Shown: positions 1-11,989 of the stretch, one piece after another | How positions within the stretch are numbered: the first letter of the stretch is position 1 | Layout of the letters: the number at the start of each line of letters is the position of its first letter | Source of the DNA: Maea johnstoni | Lineage: Eukaryota; Annelida; Polychaeta; Spionida; Magelonidae | Assembly: GCA_963942565.1 (NCBI GenBank) | Contig: OZ012693.1 | Coordinates: 5,529,216 to 5,593,215 of the forward strand | Reading direction: 5' to 3' | DNA length: 64,000 bases | Notes under the pieces: generated by a model | What the model was told of the DNA's origin: nothing | Databases searched by the model: none | The model's input: only the letters and a program-made list of their open reading frames with translations | Program-made: the position numbers and the translations under genes

Positions 1-445
1 GTATAGATAGCAAAGACACATATTCCAAATCAAACCAAATCATACTGTATTACTATTTCAGACAGAAAGGTACATATACATAAAAAATTTTCACATATAA
101 AAAAGAGTTCCTAGCTAAAAATTAAACCAAATACAATTAAAATAACTATGCACCTAAGAAAATAAATACTCCCAGAAAAAAAAGACAGTCCAGTGTATGA
201 ATGAAGAAACATTTTGTCTCAACTCCCAGAAAAAAAATGACAGTACACATTGCCGTCAGACGCAAATATACAACAAAGACACATATTCCAATTCAGAGTA
301 TAGATAGCAAAGACACATATTCCAAATCAAACCAAATCATACTGTATTATTATTGCAGACAGAAAGGTACATATACTCAAAAACATTTTCACATATAAAA
401 TAGAGTTCCTAGCTAAAAGTTAAATAAATACAATTAAAAAAACTA
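1..445. repeat. Tandem duplication, period about 297 bp
   Basis: The segment beginning GTATAGATAGCAAAGACACA at position 1 recurs at 298 and stays very similar for about 145 bp. Both copies contain the tract ending in AGAGTTCCTAGCTAAAA. A shorter piece (AGAAAAGTACATATACATA) appears again near 500. The left copy is cut by the window edge, so the array may extend outside. No coding signal. Confidence 0.85.
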
Positions 446-1358
446 ACTATGCGTTTTTTGCCTTATATTGGAGATTAATGATAAGTGGTTTCTATTCCAA
501 GCAGAAAAGTACATATACATAGCAAAAAGCAGTTTGCAAAGTTCAGACCAAAAAATGCTTCCACAGCAAGTAATTAAAACAAAAACAAATGTTAGGAGTT
601 TAATATTCAGTAAAGAGGGATAAGTCAATGCCTTGTGTTAAGTAATTAACATTCAGCGATAGAGGGGCTACGTTTGACAAGTCAATATGCGGTATGCCTT
701 TGATAGAGGGGCTACGTTTGACAAGTCAATATGCTGCTACTTATTTGGTCATTGCCTTATCAGGAAGGAGGTGGGTCGCTATGCCGATACTATATTGGCC
801 ATTTACTGATATCTATGAAGAGGTACTATAGTAAGGGTGATTTATAGAGCAAAGCGGCAAGAAACATAACTTCAAAGAAAACAGTATCAATGCAGATATG
901 ACAAACAGATAGCAAAGAAAAAAACAACAATACCTAATTAACAAAGCCAACATGTAAAATTTAATATAGTGCATATCAATGAAACAAAAAACAAGAATAC
1001 ATATAGCGCATTATTTTTTCAAAAATCAAAACGACAACATAGTTACAAGGGCAGACACTAAAAAAACACACAAGGCAATCATAAGATAAAATCCAAGATG
1101 TCAGCCCCCATGAAAACTGTCAAAATAGTCCGCCTGCGATTCCATAGAAGTGACTAAAGTACTTAGTCACTTCAAAAACTTAAAAGGCTGTAAAAAGCAG
1201 TAGGCACTTTTTAGACAATTACTCAAGGAGCACCAAACAATGGTTCATCATAGGTACATGCCAACTACAGGTAAAATCCCCGCAGGGCAGGTAAAAAGTG
1301 CTACTAAGCAGATGTTATTTGCCCTACAGGAGGAGAACAAACCTTGAATGTAGGTTGC
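446..1358. other. No gene seen; one short direct repeat
   Basis: AT-rich DNA without a convincing reading frame. A 33-bp unit (starting GATAGAGGGGCTACGTTTGA) occurs at 658-690 and again at 702-734, a perfect direct repeat with a 44-bp period. Nothing else is recognised. Confidence 0.6.
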
Positions 1359-1480
1359 TTAACCCTTCCAATGCTGAGGCTACTTTCGTCCAAAGCGCAA
1401 GAAAAACCCCACCTCAACCCTGTCATGTTGGTATTCATTGGATAGCTCTTGCTGAGTACTCTCAGATGAGTGCAAGTTGC
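1359..1480 (+). mobile_element. piggyBac-like MITE, truncated copy
   Basis: Starts with TTAACCCTTCCAATGCTGAG and follows the family sequence through the ATTCATTGGATAGCTCTTGC core, but stops after about 120 bp. The next full copy then begins. It lacks the right inverted repeat. The direct abutment suggests deletion, or insertion of the second copy into the first. Confidence 0.8.
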
Positions 1481-1689
1481 TTAACCTATCCAATGCTGAT
1501 GCTACTTTCGTCCAACGCACATGGACGCAAAGATTTTTGAAAACCATCTAAACCCTGTCATGTTGATATTCATTGGATAGCTCTCGCAGAGTACTCTCAG
1601 ATGAGTGCCCATGTTTCAGGGTTTAAGTCATTTTTCAGTCTTTTCCAACATTTAGTATTGGCCAAATTAGCCAGCAGCATATGGGTTAA
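1481..1689 (+). mobile_element. piggyBac-like MITE
   Basis: Full-length copy of a ~205-bp family. The left end is TTAACCTATCCAATGCTGAT. The right end, reverse-complemented, starts TTAACCCATATGCTGCTGGC. TTAA at both borders and a CCCTT-like terminus are the signature of piggyBac-superfamily non-autonomous elements. It has no coding capacity; short frames through it are by-products. Confidence 0.85.
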
Positions 1690-3008
1690 AAACTGCAATA
1701 CAGATGTCTCGTTAAAAATCATTTGCACACCTTTACTACAATTATCTAATGTGTTGAATAAACATTTGCTTATTACCATTCTATGGAAAATTGGCAAGTT
1801 ACGTAAGAGATGAAATGTGGCCAGAGAGGAAGGATTATATTGAGGAACAATACTACAAATTTTCATACTGGGCACGTGAAAATCAAACAAACGGAAAAGA
1901 AAACATTTGGAGCCCACTTTCCTTACAGGGCATGCGGGCATTTCAGTTTATATCAAGCTCTGCGCACACAATCTATTCGGCCTTTCTTATCAGTAACTTC
2001 AGCTAGTTCACGGTAATTGAAAGAAGCCATTTTGTGCATCCTCAAAGCAGGTTGCTTCATTACCGCTTCATTACCAATTATGTCAAATAAATCCTACCTC
2101 TCGAGAATGACGCCCAGTTCGTAATCAGTCGAAAACCTCACAAACATCAAGAAAAAAAGGCGAACAAGCAGTGCTCTGTCTTCAAAGGCTCATTAAGACA
2201 AGCGGAAGTGACAGCTGGCTTTTTGATGTCAATTTATGGAGGAGGTCAGCGCGACATTTTGTGCAAAAAATATTAGGGCGCTCTAACCCTTCCAATGCTG
2301 AGGCTAATTTCGTCCAAAGCACAAGGACGCAAGATTTTTGAAAACAATCTAAACCCCATTGTGTTGGTATTCATTGGATAGCTATTGCTGAGTACTCTAA
2401 AATGAGTACCCATTTGCGAGGGTTTCAGTGATTTTTCAGGATTTTTGCATCATTTTGTATTGGCTAAATTAGCCACCAGCAGCACAAGGGTTAATAGATA
2501 TACATTCCTTGCACCATACACTGAATAGAAATAACTTAAATTGAAAAAGAAGCAAACAAATACTTTATCACCATTTGCGGGTAAACATATCAGTTTTTTC
2601 AAACACCATATGGTGTGAATCTTTAGGGAATTTTGAGAGATTGAAATCTTGAAAGTTAAATATTTTACAGAGGATTAGTTGAGTCAGAATGTTTCTTTTT
2701 GATAAAAACACTGTTTTAGATGGTACCTGTGATGAGAAAGATCCTAATGAATAAGTGGACCAATGAATGTGAAATGAGTAAAGCAATATTTTTGAGAAAT
2801 TTACAAAAAGTGAGCATCTCAAACAGCAAGGCTTGTAGCCAAGAGCCCGCCTAGGCTGGTGCTATGAAGAGGACCAGTGCCAGCACTCAGCCAATGGGAT
2901 GCAGGCACCCTAGTCACATGCTGCAATGATTCAAGATCATCAGAAAGTCAGAATACAGGGTGCAACATAGATTCCTTAAAATTATTTACCAAGTGGGGCA
3001 AGTTGCAA
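1690..3008. other. No gene seen outside the MITE at 2283-2494
   Basis: Unique-looking AT-rich sequence with short frames only. No splice-bounded exon or RNA gene was recognised. Confidence 0.5.
2283..2494 (+). mobile_element. piggyBac-like MITE
   Basis: Same family as 1481-1689. The left border TTAA has decayed to CTAA, followed by CCCTTCCAATGCTGAGGCTA. The right end reads AGCCACCAGCAGCACAAGGG then TTAA. Confidence 0.85.
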
Positions 3009-3238
3009 CTAAAGAGTTGTTTGTTTCCTGTAACCCTAGCCTAACAAGTTTTTACTTAGAAAAATCCCTAAGCTTAAGTGTTTTTTTTCCTCCCTCCCAA
3101 CTCCTAATCAACATAAAACATACATAAAACACACATTTATGAACAAAAAAATAATCCTAAAATAATTATTTTACCGACCTACCTACCTATTTCTTCCAGA
3201 CCTTTACAGGAAACAAACAATTTTTTTCTATGCCCAAG
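3009..3238. mobile_element. Palindromic MITE, TTGTTTGTTTCCTGTAA family
   Basis: Opens with GAGTTGTTTGTTTCCTGTAA and closes with the reverse complement TTACAGGAAACAAACAATTT about 230 bp later. The interior is AT-rich and non-coding. Three further copies lie at 24715, 35585 and 50868. Intact copies are bordered by AGGCCT-like sequence; this copy has lost the left AGGCCT. Superfamily not assigned. Confidence 0.75.
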
Positions 3239-3766
3239 GCTGGAACCTAAGCTAGGCTGCACGTGTGCTCTGTATTCTGTGATTTATTATGACAAACTCA
3301 CATTCTGCCAATGAGAGATTCCCCGTCAGCAAAGGAATGGCTATTTGTAACTCAGTGAGAGGCGCTAATATAAACGTGTGGAGTGAAGCCGCAGAAAAAA
3401 ATATATATACTGCAGCGAACACTATAAATTACTAAGCACTATAAACATTTTTCTGCAATAAATCCTTTTGTTTATCTATTTCATATTCATGTCTTCCTTT
3501 TCAACCTATTAATGCCTACAGGAAATATCCTCTGGATCTATGATACTGTTGAAAGTAAGATAAGACTTTAGATGGGTAGCTCAAAACTCCTTTCAAGTAC
3601 AAGTGATAAGGGTGATAGATCATTTTGGCTAACAACACTAAATTGCAAGTAGCTAATGAATCTCTTAAAATAAATTTGCCTACAAAAACTACTCAATATT
3701 GACCTGTGACAAAGAAAATCATTATTTCTTGTCATTCCCTCTGCTCTTCATTCAGTGGCCAACTTT
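3239..3766. other. No gene seen
   Basis: AT-rich spacer between two mobile elements. No conserved frame or RNA structure was recognised. Confidence 0.55.
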
Positions 3767-5275
3767 CAGGGGCGGATCCAGGATTTGAGAAGGGGGGGTT
3801 CTATTTAGTTCCGAAAAGTGACACTGGTGGCGCCACTAGCACTTATTTATGAAGACACCACCAGGGGTCAACTGCAGAGAACTAAAAAGAATAATTTCAT
3901 AAGAGATATAACAAAAGAAATAATAATAATCTCATAAGAGATATAACAAAATATATTATGGAGTAAGAGTGAATTTTTTCATTGAAACGCATATTTCATA
4001 AAAATAATGATTTGCAAAATCGGAATTGGTGATGGCCACATTGTCCTATTTTTTGGCCGCAAGATTGAATGGACCTTTTGCACTTTCAAACATTTAAGGA
4101 ATATATTTTACCTTTTTGAGAGCTTTAACAATGTGAACATCCTGGAGATGAGGGAAGACTTTCGTGTACTATGGTTAATTGATGTTAGCATACGTGCAAT
4201 ACATGCATCTGGGGGGGGGGGTCAATTGGAGACGGACTCTTTCATTTGTGATGTGACTTAACACCAATCTTGAGAGCCGAATGCGCTGGTCGAATGCTCA
4301 GAAATCAACACTTTCAGGTTTGCTTATAAGGTGAATAAGATAAGTAGACAAGTTATTCTTTGTCTTTTTTTCTGTTTTCTAAGAAGTTTTGTGCACCTTA
4401 AGTTATATTTTTATTTTATTTCATGAATACATATTTTTGTATTTTATACATTCAAGACATAAGACATATGTACGTTAGGATATTGAAGGCATATCAAACC
4501 ACCCTTAAACTAACCCCGAATAATATGCTTATTGCAAATGAATAAGACTAACATCAGTTACAGTAAACATGATAGTCAACAAATAAGTTATCACGGCACT
4601 TAAGTTATCAGCTACATTCTTAAGAGTGCCCAGATTGTTAAGCTTCCCCAAAAGGTGATAAGATGTGGTTATTTATATATCTGTTGGTTTATAAGGTGTT
4701 TAAATGTGGTTACTTATACATGTATATCTGTTGGCTAGTACATGTACATGTAGTTAGGTATTTTTCGTCATCATAGGTTTTGGAGGAATCAAGTTATCTA
4801 GAAATTTGAGAATCAACGAACCCCCCTCACCTAACACACTTTAGGTTTTCCAAGCTGTTCTTAGTCTGCAAACGACTGGACTGTAATTCTGTATCCGCTA
4901 CTAGACTAAGGAATCAATTGATCTAGAAGTTTGAGAATAAACGAACCCCCCCTCCCCCCCTCACTGGCACCTAACAACTTAAGGTTTTCCAAGCTGTTCT
5001 TAGTCTGCAAACCACTGGATTGTAATTCTGTATCCGCTGGTTAACGGCAGCTAATCCCGTCAGGCAGGATGTTCATCCACTCGCCCCTATCCCCGCCTGA
5101 CACCAATCAGCCTATTGTCTACTCAAAAGGTCTGGGGAAACAAAAGAAATGGTGGCCGGGGCAAGAAAAACAATTAGTTTTGATGTTTGTCCACAGGTGG
5201 CGTGGTGGTGCAAAGTGACTCACCAGCCAGGGGGGGTTCGTCGAACCCCTCGAACCCCCCCTGGATCCGCAACTG
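3767..5275. mobile_element. hAT-like non-autonomous DNA transposon, 1.5 kb
   Basis: The left end CAGGGGCGGATCCAGGATTT matches the reverse complement of the right end, which begins CAGTTGCGGATCCAGGGGGG. ACTTT lies directly outside both ends (3762-3766 and 5276-5280), shorter than the 8-bp duplication usual for hAT, so it may have eroded. The CAGGG...GGATCCAGG terminus is common in invertebrate hAT-type repeats. There is no transposase frame. Poly-G/C stretches and an internal duplication occupy the interior. Confidence 0.65.
4784..5040. repeat. Tandem duplication, period about 125 bp
   Basis: Two copies inside the 3767-5275 element share the order TCTAGAA, TTTGAGAATMAACGAACCCC, GTTTTCCAAGCTGTTCTTAG and TGTAATTCTGTATCCGCT. 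They differ mainly in the length of the C-rich tract. Confidence 0.85.
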
Positions 5276-6999
5276 ACTTTGAAGTTTTAAAGATAGATAC
5301 ATTATCAATATTTCCTTAAAAATACAATATGTTAACAATATTTTCAATGATACTGCCAACCTCCCAGCAGGGACATATGTTTGTTAACTTTAGCACTATT
5401 TATAGCTAATGAAATCTTGCTTATAAATAGCCAGCTGCTTTGGTACAGAGACGTCCAGGTAGCAGTGAAGTCAATTTTATAAATCAAGTAGTACTGATAT
5501 TACTGATTTTAAACAATACCATACCTTTACCCATTCTATATCGATATTGAGTATCGTATCAAGTACTGGTACTGCATGACCCCTACTCTTTGATATGCCA
5601 TTAGAGGTATTTCTTGACAACAAAAATATAAATATCAGTATTCTCAAATATCAGTATTTTCTATCATCTCTAAATGACCCTTATAGTGTGCTTGCAAAGA
5701 TGCAGGCAAAATCAAAAGATTATGGCGATATTTCTCTGAATCTCATCTATAATACCCAGAGAGTGACCACTTAAAGAAAAGCATTTTCTCCCACTCACAG
5801 GCCTAACCTATCTGTGGATGTATGACTATATTCTCTCTAAATGCCATACACGCTACCTAGGTCCTGCAATGACAATATAGTGTGATCAGAGACTAGAGAA
5901 GAGATACAGACGGAGATATGATTGACATGCAGGAGAGCTATCTACATATAGTTCTCATGCAGGGATGTGGGAGGAAGAGAGAGAAGGCTAATTACAAGGT
6001 AATTGAGAGATTCAATTAGGATCAAACTTCACACAAGTAACTCAACTAGCATGGCATTAGATGTATATTTCTCCTGGTCTCCATGTTGTATACACGCTAG
6101 ATCTTGATCAGGAAAGAATGCATGATTTCAGAGATGGTTTTGGAAATAGGGACTTATTCTACACTAAAATCAAAGAGAGATGATACTTATTACAAATGGG
6201 TTTAAGCTTTTATCCCTTATGCTGCTGGTGGCTAATTTGACCATTATAAAATGATGCAAAAACACTGAAGAACGACCGAAAACCTGGCACATGGGTAATC
6301 ATCTGAGTACTAAGTGAGAGCTCTCTAATGAATACCAACATGACAGGGTTTAGAGTTTTCAAAAATCCTTGTGCTTTGAACAAAGGTAGCCTCAGCATTG
6401 AAAAGGTTAACATACTCATGCCTACAACAGCCTAAGATGGTCTGATTATGTTGATGTTATGCTGGAGAAGAAGGCATGTTTTGGAAAATCATTGATGACA
6501 AATTTCAAAGTCAGAAACCTCCCAAAAACTATGCTTTAAATATCTTTGAATTCATTGTCCATTCTTGAATTAATTCAAAAGGCATCAGAGGTTGTGACAA
6601 AGAAGACATATCTAGGAAAATGTCGATTTCATTGTCAGTACCTAACCAACTACTCTGCTTCCATTATTTTGAAAAATTTACTGTCCACACCTGAGTTATT
6701 TTACAAGCAGCGTAGATTGCAACATTTACCCCCACCAATGCTTGGTGAGGAAAGGATTCATGAAAAATATCTGAATGAAATTTAACTCCTCTGTGCAAGA
6801 ATTATAATTCAAATTTAAATCCTATAATTTCCGCAGTGTTAGTTTCGATATTAGATATGCTTGAAATTTGTCATTACATATGGGTGGTCTGGGAGCATTG
6901 TCAATTAGGCTAATTAAATTAAATATTTTAAAATTCAGTAGTCAAGGATAATACTGGCCAAAAGATGTTTAATCATATGCAAATTACAGACTACAAGTT
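5276..6999. other. No gene seen outside the MITE at 6210-6410
   Basis: No convincing exon. At 6407 the TTAA of the piggyBac-like MITE is followed by CATACTCATGCCTACAACAG, which looks like the start of the second TTAA family (compare 22122). I cannot find its matching right end, so only a fragment is likely. Confidence 0.5.
6210..6410 (-). mobile_element. piggyBac-like MITE
   Basis: Minus-strand copy. It reads CCCTTATGCTGCTGGTGGCT at its low-coordinate end and finishes with AGCCTCAGCATTGAAAAGG then TTAA at 6407-6410. The low-side TTAA has decayed to TTAT. Confidence 0.85.
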
Positions 7000-7290
7000 A
7001 GTAATAAACATACTATTTCCATACTTGCTAAATCATATGATAATAACTCACCAGAGAAAGTGATTAGCACATCATTTACATACACATTTGCATATTTGTC
7101 AAATCAAATGATAATAATTCACTACAATAAAGTAATAAACATACCATTTCCATATTTGCCACATCATATAATTAAGGCCAGCTATAATCCAATGATAAAC
7201 ATACCATTCCCACACCTTCTACATCATGTGATTAAGGATCACTATCACCATATAATAAACATAACATTTCCATACTTATTGTAATCCCCA
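7000..7290. repeat. Tandem repeat, unit about 60 bp
   Basis: At least four diverged units share ATAATAAACATACCATTTCC, CATATTTGCCACATCATATA and ATTAAGG. A 74-codon frame through it arises because the unit length is near a multiple of three. Confidence 0.8.
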
Positions 7291-7518
7291 TATGCTACAT
7301 TCAATTGTCTAAAATTCAATAGATTGATGTTCTATTTGCGCCTGCAATGATCAGGTTGAAACCAATAAAATACCCAATTCAAATTTCATATTTAATCTTA
7401 TTTTAAGAATAATAAGAATTTATCTTATTTACATAATATTTATTTAAATTATTCTGTAACAGTCAGAAGTTTTTCTGGTTGGTGGTATGGGTTTATCAAA
7501 ACTGTCATTCTTCCTATC

Positions 7519-7733
7519 TTAACTCTTTTATGCCTGGAGTTTCCGAAACAAGTGTAGTCTGAATCTGAAAATAAAATTTGAATTAACCAAAACTGGTGAA
7601 GTATTTGAAGAAGAATTTTCTGTTTGTTACTGATTAACATTTTGTCTTTGAAATATTTCCTGAAAATTGCATTCGTTAAAAAAGCAAGAAAATAGTCTTT
7701 TAGAGTTTTTGACTACAGGCATGAATGGGTCAA
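7519..7733. mobile_element. TTAA-flanked MITE, second family (CATGCC)
   Basis: The left end is TTAACTCTTTTATGCCTGGA. The right end, reverse-complemented, is TTGACCCATTCATGCCTGTA. Length about 215 bp, non-coding. This family differs internally from the AATGCTGAGGCTA family but shares TTAA borders and a pyrimidine-rich terminus, so it is probably also piggyBac-like. Confidence 0.7.
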
Positions 7734-9229
7734 GTTCTAAAGAGAATATTAACATGATTTCACGGAGTATAACTCATAACTAACCTAGGTTGATGACAGG
7801 ATCCCTGCCATGTTTTAATTCCATGCTCTACATGGTCTCGTCACAGTCAACAGATTTACAACATGCAGCCGTGTCACTATACACTGATAACCAGGGACCT
7901 CATTAACATTTCTCATTCAAATATTCTCTGACAGATGCTTTCATAGGAAAACCATCATCAAAATAGACTGACCAACTTTTTCAAGCAAATACAAAGTTGG
8001 GAAAAAATTTGAGTGGAAATGTTAATCCGATTACTACTAACAAGTCATCTTCAAACACTTTGTAGACCAAATCTGAACTCCCAATTGAAGTTATTGTACA
8101 AAGTAGTATAGATCCAGAGGGCAACTTCCAGAGGAACTCTCATAGCAGGGCAGGTAATTAAGGCAATAGTTTAAACCACACTTTGCACTTTTAGCCCCCA
8201 AAATATACAATTATAGCATCCAGCTAGCTGGATCCATATCCAGAATTGATCAACATATATAAAAGTACATTTCTGACAAGTTTCGCACTTCTTACAAAAA
8301 GTGCACAATTTTTGCACTTATATCTAGACCAAACTATTCAACATTAATGGGTAAGGGTTACTATGTATGAATAGTTAAAGTCAGCCGTAAATTTAAAATA
8401 ACTTTTCCGAGTTAGAGTCAAAATATTATAGATTAAGATGATAACTTCCAATGGCACTCTTAAGCACAGGGGTGTCCAAGCTCATAAATCATGGAACATT
8501 TCAGTGGCCATGGCAAACATGCAGCAATTCGCTTGTGTATGTCTTCTTACCAATCATAAATTCCAGGATCATTAAATAGACAATACAATTTCATAGAGTT
8601 GACAAGTCAATGTCATAAATAACACGTAAAGTATCTAAAGGGCTCAGCCTGCCAAGCCATCGAAGAATTTGCAGAGTTTTTTTGTACTAGTTGTATTTGG
8701 CCTGTTGCACATTTTGAATACTCTATTGCATGCTGGTGGACAATGGTAAGGAAGGGATATCTAGGAAAATAACTGATTGCAAATTTCATTGTCAGTGCTT
8801 GTTGCACATTTTGAAGCCTCTGTCGCACAATGCGACAGTTGGACAACCCTGAAGCATGAAGGGGTAAAGGGTAACCCAAAATACAGATAGTTCAAGTCTG
8901 CAAAAAGTGAAACGTTCAGTCGTCGCTGGAGGGGAGCCCCTCACCTGCCAGACCATAATGATCTTCACACCTTTCCACGTCCACCGGCCTCAACAGACTC
9001 CACTCCCACCAGGCCGACCTCTGACCCCTCTCCATGAGAGCGAGACCGGACTGCAGGGGAGAGCGTGCTCTATGGTCAGTACTGGCCAGAGGCAAGCGGT
9101 CAGTGGCCAGAGGGAGATAGGTCTAAGCTTACCTATTAACACCTTAGTGCGCCCTGCAGCAAGACCACTTATCACTGGTCACGGGTGGCCTAACATTGGT
9201 GACCAGAGCTCTGCCTCTGTCTGGTACTC
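7734..9229. other. No gene seen; GC-richer stretch 8900-9230
   Basis: Mostly AT-rich and featureless. At 8820-8838 there is a small hairpin, CTGTCGCA-CAA-TGCGACAG. From about 8900 the DNA becomes much richer in G, C and CpG up to the CT array. An open frame exists there, but it runs straight into the CT repeat, so I do not call a gene. The stretch could be regulatory. Confidence 0.4.
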
Positions 9230-9487
9230 TCTCTTTCTCATTCTCGCTCTTTCTCATTCTCTCTCTCTCTCCATCTCTCACTCTCGCACAATTTCTCTTT
9301 CCCTTTTCCATCCACCCTTTCTCTCTCCCTCCTTCTATCCAACCTCTCTCTCTCTGTCTGTCTGTATCTCTCCCCCTCTACTTTTTCTATCCTCTCTCTA
9401 TCACTCTCCTCTTTTTATCCACCTCTCTCTTTCTCTCTCCCCCCCCCTCTCTCCTCTTTCGATCCTCTCTCTATCTGTCTCCTATCC

Positions 9488-9581
<94 letters not shown>

Positions 9582-9636
9582 CACCTCTCTCTCTCTCCTC
9601 ATTCAATCCTCTATCTCTCTCCTATTTCTCTCTTCC

Positions 9637-9724
<88 letters not shown>
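9230..9724 (+). repeat. CT-rich polypyrimidine tract, about 490 bp
   Basis: Imperfect CT-rich DNA (TCTC, CCTC, TTTCTC variants) encloses two long pure CT runs, about 9488-9576 and 9650-9724. The + strand is almost entirely pyrimidine. Serine/leucine-rich open frames of 198 and 284 codons across it are artefacts of the repeat. Confidence 0.95.
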
Positions 9725-9726
<2 letters not shown>

Positions 9727-10189
9727 ATGAATGTAAGACCTTTAATGGGACCATATTTTAGAGAAATACTGATACTAAGACGTACAGTGTAAGACCAGTA
9801 AGACAATAACTCTAATATATGTAAAAGAGCAATTAGCATTCCAAAGAGTCATCTTCAAATAAAACACACTAATCAATGCTAAAACTCATCTGCGTATCCC
9901 ATAATTTCCCATGTGCATGTGAAGATCATAGATTGTGATGACTTATAGGTTTTTAGAGGGTTGTCTTGAGGATCCGACTGTGTCTGCCACATGATTGATG
10001 AGCGAGGGGCAAAGGAGCAAAGCATGTCTGCTACAAATTATCCTTCTGGCTAGTTACGCAGCCATACCCTGACCCATAATTCACCCGATAGTAGCCAGTC
10101 CTTACAGTGCGGTCAAAAACAACACGGCACTCAAACAAACTGATATTGGTGACAAATGTATCATCTTCTAAAGGAATGTGATATATATG
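9725..10189. other. No gene seen
   Basis: Spacer between the CT and GT microsatellites. No conserved frame. Confidence 0.55.
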
Positions 10190-10210
10190 TGTGTGTGTAC
10201 GTATATTATA

Positions 10211-10262
<52 letters not shown>
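10190..10262 (+). repeat. GT microsatellite
   Basis: Irregular TGTGTGTGTAC leads into a pure GT run of roughly 45 bp. Confidence 0.95.
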
Positions 10263-10266
<4 letters not shown>

Positions 10267-10267
10267 G

Positions 10268-10718
10268 GTAGTTTGCATTTCCCACCTGAGTGGTCTAAAT
10301 AATCATTCCCATACGAGAGCTCTACGTTGTCTAGATTCCCAACTAGAGGGCTTTGTGTTGTCTAGATTCCCCACTAGAGGGCTTTGCGTTGTCTTGATTA
10401 TCCTACTAGAGGGCCCTGTGCTGTCTAAGGTACCCACTTGAGGGCTTTGCATTGTCTAGATTCCCAATTAGAGGGCTCTGTGTTGTTTGCATTCCCAACT
10501 AGAGGGCTCTGTGTTGCTTGCTTTCCCCACTAGAGGGCTGTGTTGTCTAGTTCCCCCACTAGAGGGCTCTGCGTTGTCTAGATTCTCCACTTGAGGGCTC
10601 TGAGTTGTTTGCATTCCCAACTAGAGGGCTCTGTGTTGCTTGCTTTCCCCACTAGAGGGCTGTGTTGTCTAGTTCCCCCACTAGAGGGCTCTGCGCTGTC
10701 TAGATTCTCCACTAGAGA
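10268..10718 (+). repeat. 31-bp minisatellite, about 13 units
   Basis: The unit resembles CTAGATTCCCAACTAGAGGG plus CTCTGTGTTGT. Units differ by a few substitutions. A block of about four units (near 10470-10580) is copied almost unchanged next to itself (near 10595-10705), showing a higher-order duplication. Confidence 0.9.
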
Positions 10719-11196
10719 ATGATTCCTTTCAATAGTTAGGACCTATATTCAAGCAACAGAAACACATGTATGTATAATTATGCGAAAATTCTTTTAAAAA
10801 AATCATTTTTTTTATGAAAAATGACATTTTTTCGTTTGAATTTTCTACTCAAATTGGGAAGTTTTTCAGTCCTGAACGTAAATTGCACATGATGTGGACA
10901 TTATACTTATATAATTGTTATGCCACATGTCCTGTTGTTGATTTGAGACCAAATTCAAGACTTTCAAACACTTTATATGGACAAATATCCTCCTCCTTCT
11001 ACCCCTACCATATATTGGAAAATATCTAAAAAAACAGCTAAAAATGAGAAAAAAAAACACAAAAAAATTTCATTTGAATTTTCAACTGTCAAGTTGTACG
11101 AAATGGCTTACTAAGTCCGCACCTTATAAAGAGGAAGCATATTTTGACCTTTAATGGCCCTGAAATTAAGGAGGAAAGACCAGACTTCATCTCATA
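10719..11196. other. No gene seen
   Basis: Very AT-rich with long A and T runs. Short frames only. Confidence 0.55.
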
Positions 11197-11409
11197 TACT
11201 GTAAATCACTTATGTATAGCGAGAGCAATAAGATAGCGATAATAGCGCTCTGCCCATATGCGCTATTATAAAATCCCCGCCTTTATTAAATTCTTAATTG
11301 AACTTGCTGCTGCTGTTCCCGTTCACCGCTATACTTAGATCACGCTATCCAGGGCAGTACCGTAATTGCGCTGTATAATGTTCACGCCATATTTAAGTGA
11401 TTTACAGTA
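11197..11409. mobile_element. TA-flanked MITE, 213 bp
   Basis: The left end TACTGTAAATCACTTATGTA and the reverse complement of the right end (TACTGTAAATCACTTAAATA) form inverted repeats bordered by TA at both ends. Subterminal motifs (AGCGAGAGC and GCGCTATTATA-like blocks) are also partly inverted. TA borders fit the Tc1/mariner/pogo group. No coding capacity. Confidence 0.75.
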
Positions 11410-11779
11410 TGTAAAACGATACCGTGTTACACACTATTTAATACAACTTGAGATTGACCCCCTCTTGTGGGATAACCCTAGTGGATACACCAGCTTCTTT
11501 AATGTTAATTACTTTCATTGTCAAACCTTGAGTGTTTATATGACTCAATCATCATCGTCATCATCATCGACATCATCATCGACATCATCATCGTCATCAT
11601 CATCAATTTCCAAATCATTGTCCTCAGACTTCATGTTGTCACATGTCTGCAACCGGCAGGCATCTGTACATGGTATTCCATGCACAAGGCACTGACAGCT
11701 TGGAAGCTTACAGACCCTCAAACAGGTACAGGACATGAGTTCTAAGACTGCATCAGGTGCCGGAGAACCAGTCATCCAG
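11410..11779. repeat. Spacer with ATC microsatellite at 11547-11605
   Basis: A CATCATCGT-type trinucleotide run at about 11547-11605 accounts for the serine-rich, isoleucine-rich and (on the minus strand) aspartate-rich frames here. No gene is called. The boundary with the retroelement that follows is uncertain. Confidence 0.6.
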
Positions 11780-11819
11780 TTGATAACAAGGTTTTGCTCA
11801 TCATCTATATTCCTGGTGG

Positions 11820-11960
11820 GTCGAACTCCTCCTCGTCCGACAGCGGTGAAGGAGGTAGAGGTGCCGGTAGAGGCCGTGGCAGGGGTAGAGGCGGAGGCGC
11901 CAAAAAGGACGCCTACTCCGCTTACAACACCTCAAAACCACCCCAAACCTGATGCAGAAT
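11820..11960 (+). pseudogene. DIRS fossil: gag-like Gly/Arg tail
   Basis: A short run rich in Gly and Arg, ending in a Lys-containing segment, directly before the polymerase region. This resembles the nucleic-acid-binding C-terminal tail of DIRS gag proteins. The rest of gag is not seen. Confidence 0.5.
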
Positions 11961-11989
11961 GATCAGCTTTGTCCGGTTGGGGGGCAACT

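Noticed and set aside
8907-9792. Open frames of 284 and 198 codons
   Set aside because: Almost entirely Ser/Leu/Pro runs translated from the CT tract; no family features.
10268-10718. CRISPR-like regular repeat
   Set aside because: Contiguous 31-bp tandem units without spacers: a minisatellite.
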